Shown here in pieces: positions 14,089 to 14,119 of a stretch of DNA of 14,119 bases. The stretch is from positions 9,963-24,081 of the forward strand of contig MIBK01000115.1 in NCBI GenBank assembly GCA_001829505.1, written 5' to 3'. The stretch's first letter is position 1; each line of letters starts with the position of its first letter. The stretch comes from Spirochaetes bacterium RBG_16_67_19. Lineage in GTDB: Bacteria > Spirochaetota > Spirochaetia > SZUA-6 > DRHE01. The position numbers and the translations under genes are program-made. Under the pieces are notes generated by a model, which made no database searches, was not told the origin of the DNA, and worked only from the letters and a program-made list of their open reading frames with translations.

Positions 14089-14099
14089 ATGGGGCCCAT
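14089..14099. promoter_or_regulatory. Short palindrome upstream of the kinase gene
   Basis: ATGGG and CCCAT flank a single G, an 11-bp palindrome 17 nt upstream of the kinase ATG. It may be an operator or chance. The rest of the promoter region is cut by the window edge and no good -35/-10 pair is seen. Confidence 0.22.
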
Positions 14100-14119
14100 A
14101 AAAGGGCAAGTGACGGCTG

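Noticed and set aside
11187..14099. Apparent kinase-isomerase fusion as one 970-codon minus-strand frame
   Set aside because: The first half is a shadow of the FGGY kinase frame. The isomerase-like protein begins at ATG 12542 behind AGGAGGAG, 2 nt after the kinase stop.
1..14119. tRNA, rRNA, CRISPR, insertion sequence or phage genes
   Set aside because: Reading both strands showed no cloverleaf, repeat-spacer array, transposase or integrase motif; nearly all of the window is accounted for by the listed genes and short spacers.

Overview
The window is a G+C-rich stretch of bacterial DNA. Genes are densely packed, most have Shine-Dalgarno-like leaders, and several promoters look like sigma-70 sites. 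I cannot name the phylum from this sequence. The content (sugar kinase, sugar isomerase, two aminotransferases, amidohydrolase, DeoR- and LacI-type repressors, an ASRT-family protein and a URO-D-fold protein) suggests a free-living environmental bacterium that uses unusual sugars or amino sugars. No rRNA, tRNA, CRISPR array, transposase or phage gene was seen. Every gene except the LacI-type regulator lies on the minus strand, so the layout is described in that strand's reading direction, from high to low coordinates.

Region A (about 14100-10040): FGGY carbohydrate kinase, then an L-fucose/arabinose isomerase-like protein (2-nt gap), then an HD-GYP cyclic-di-GMP phosphodiesterase-type protein (15-nt gap). 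The unit ends at a strong stem-loop (10036-10057). An isomerase plus a ketose-kinase-type protein is the classic core of pentose or deoxyhexose breakdown. A cyclic-di-GMP enzyme as third gene is unusual.

Region B (about 10030-7820): a well-formed promoter drives a DeoR-family repressor and, 15 nt after its stop, a class III PLP aminotransferase.

Region C (7807-6633): a toxin-antitoxin-like pair. An XRE helix-turn-helix protein with a C-terminal domain resembling small partners of AbiEii is followed by an overlapping AbiEii-family nucleotidyltransferase that must start at a non-ATG codon. A 26-bp inverted repeat sits at the start of the pair.

Region D (6584-2449): a tight four-gene cassette of RmlD-like SDR reductase, DegT/DnrJ/EryC1 aminotransferase, galactokinase-like GHMP kinase and amidohydrolase. 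The kinase keeps the catalytic framework, but two sugar-contacting residues of galactokinases are replaced, which suggests a different sugar substrate.

Region E (2391-1): a LacI-family repressor gene (plus strand) diverges from an ASRT-family gene followed by a URO-D-superfamily gene that runs off the left edge. The 114-nt spacer between them carries two copies of a palindrome, GTTNGACGTCNAAC. One overlaps the lacI-type -35 box and the predicted start of the divergent transcript. The other lies in the leader of the ASRT gene. This is the clearest regulatory circuit in the window and ties a poorly understood protein pair to a sugar-type effector.

All functions are family-level calls made by reading motifs; no database search was possible.
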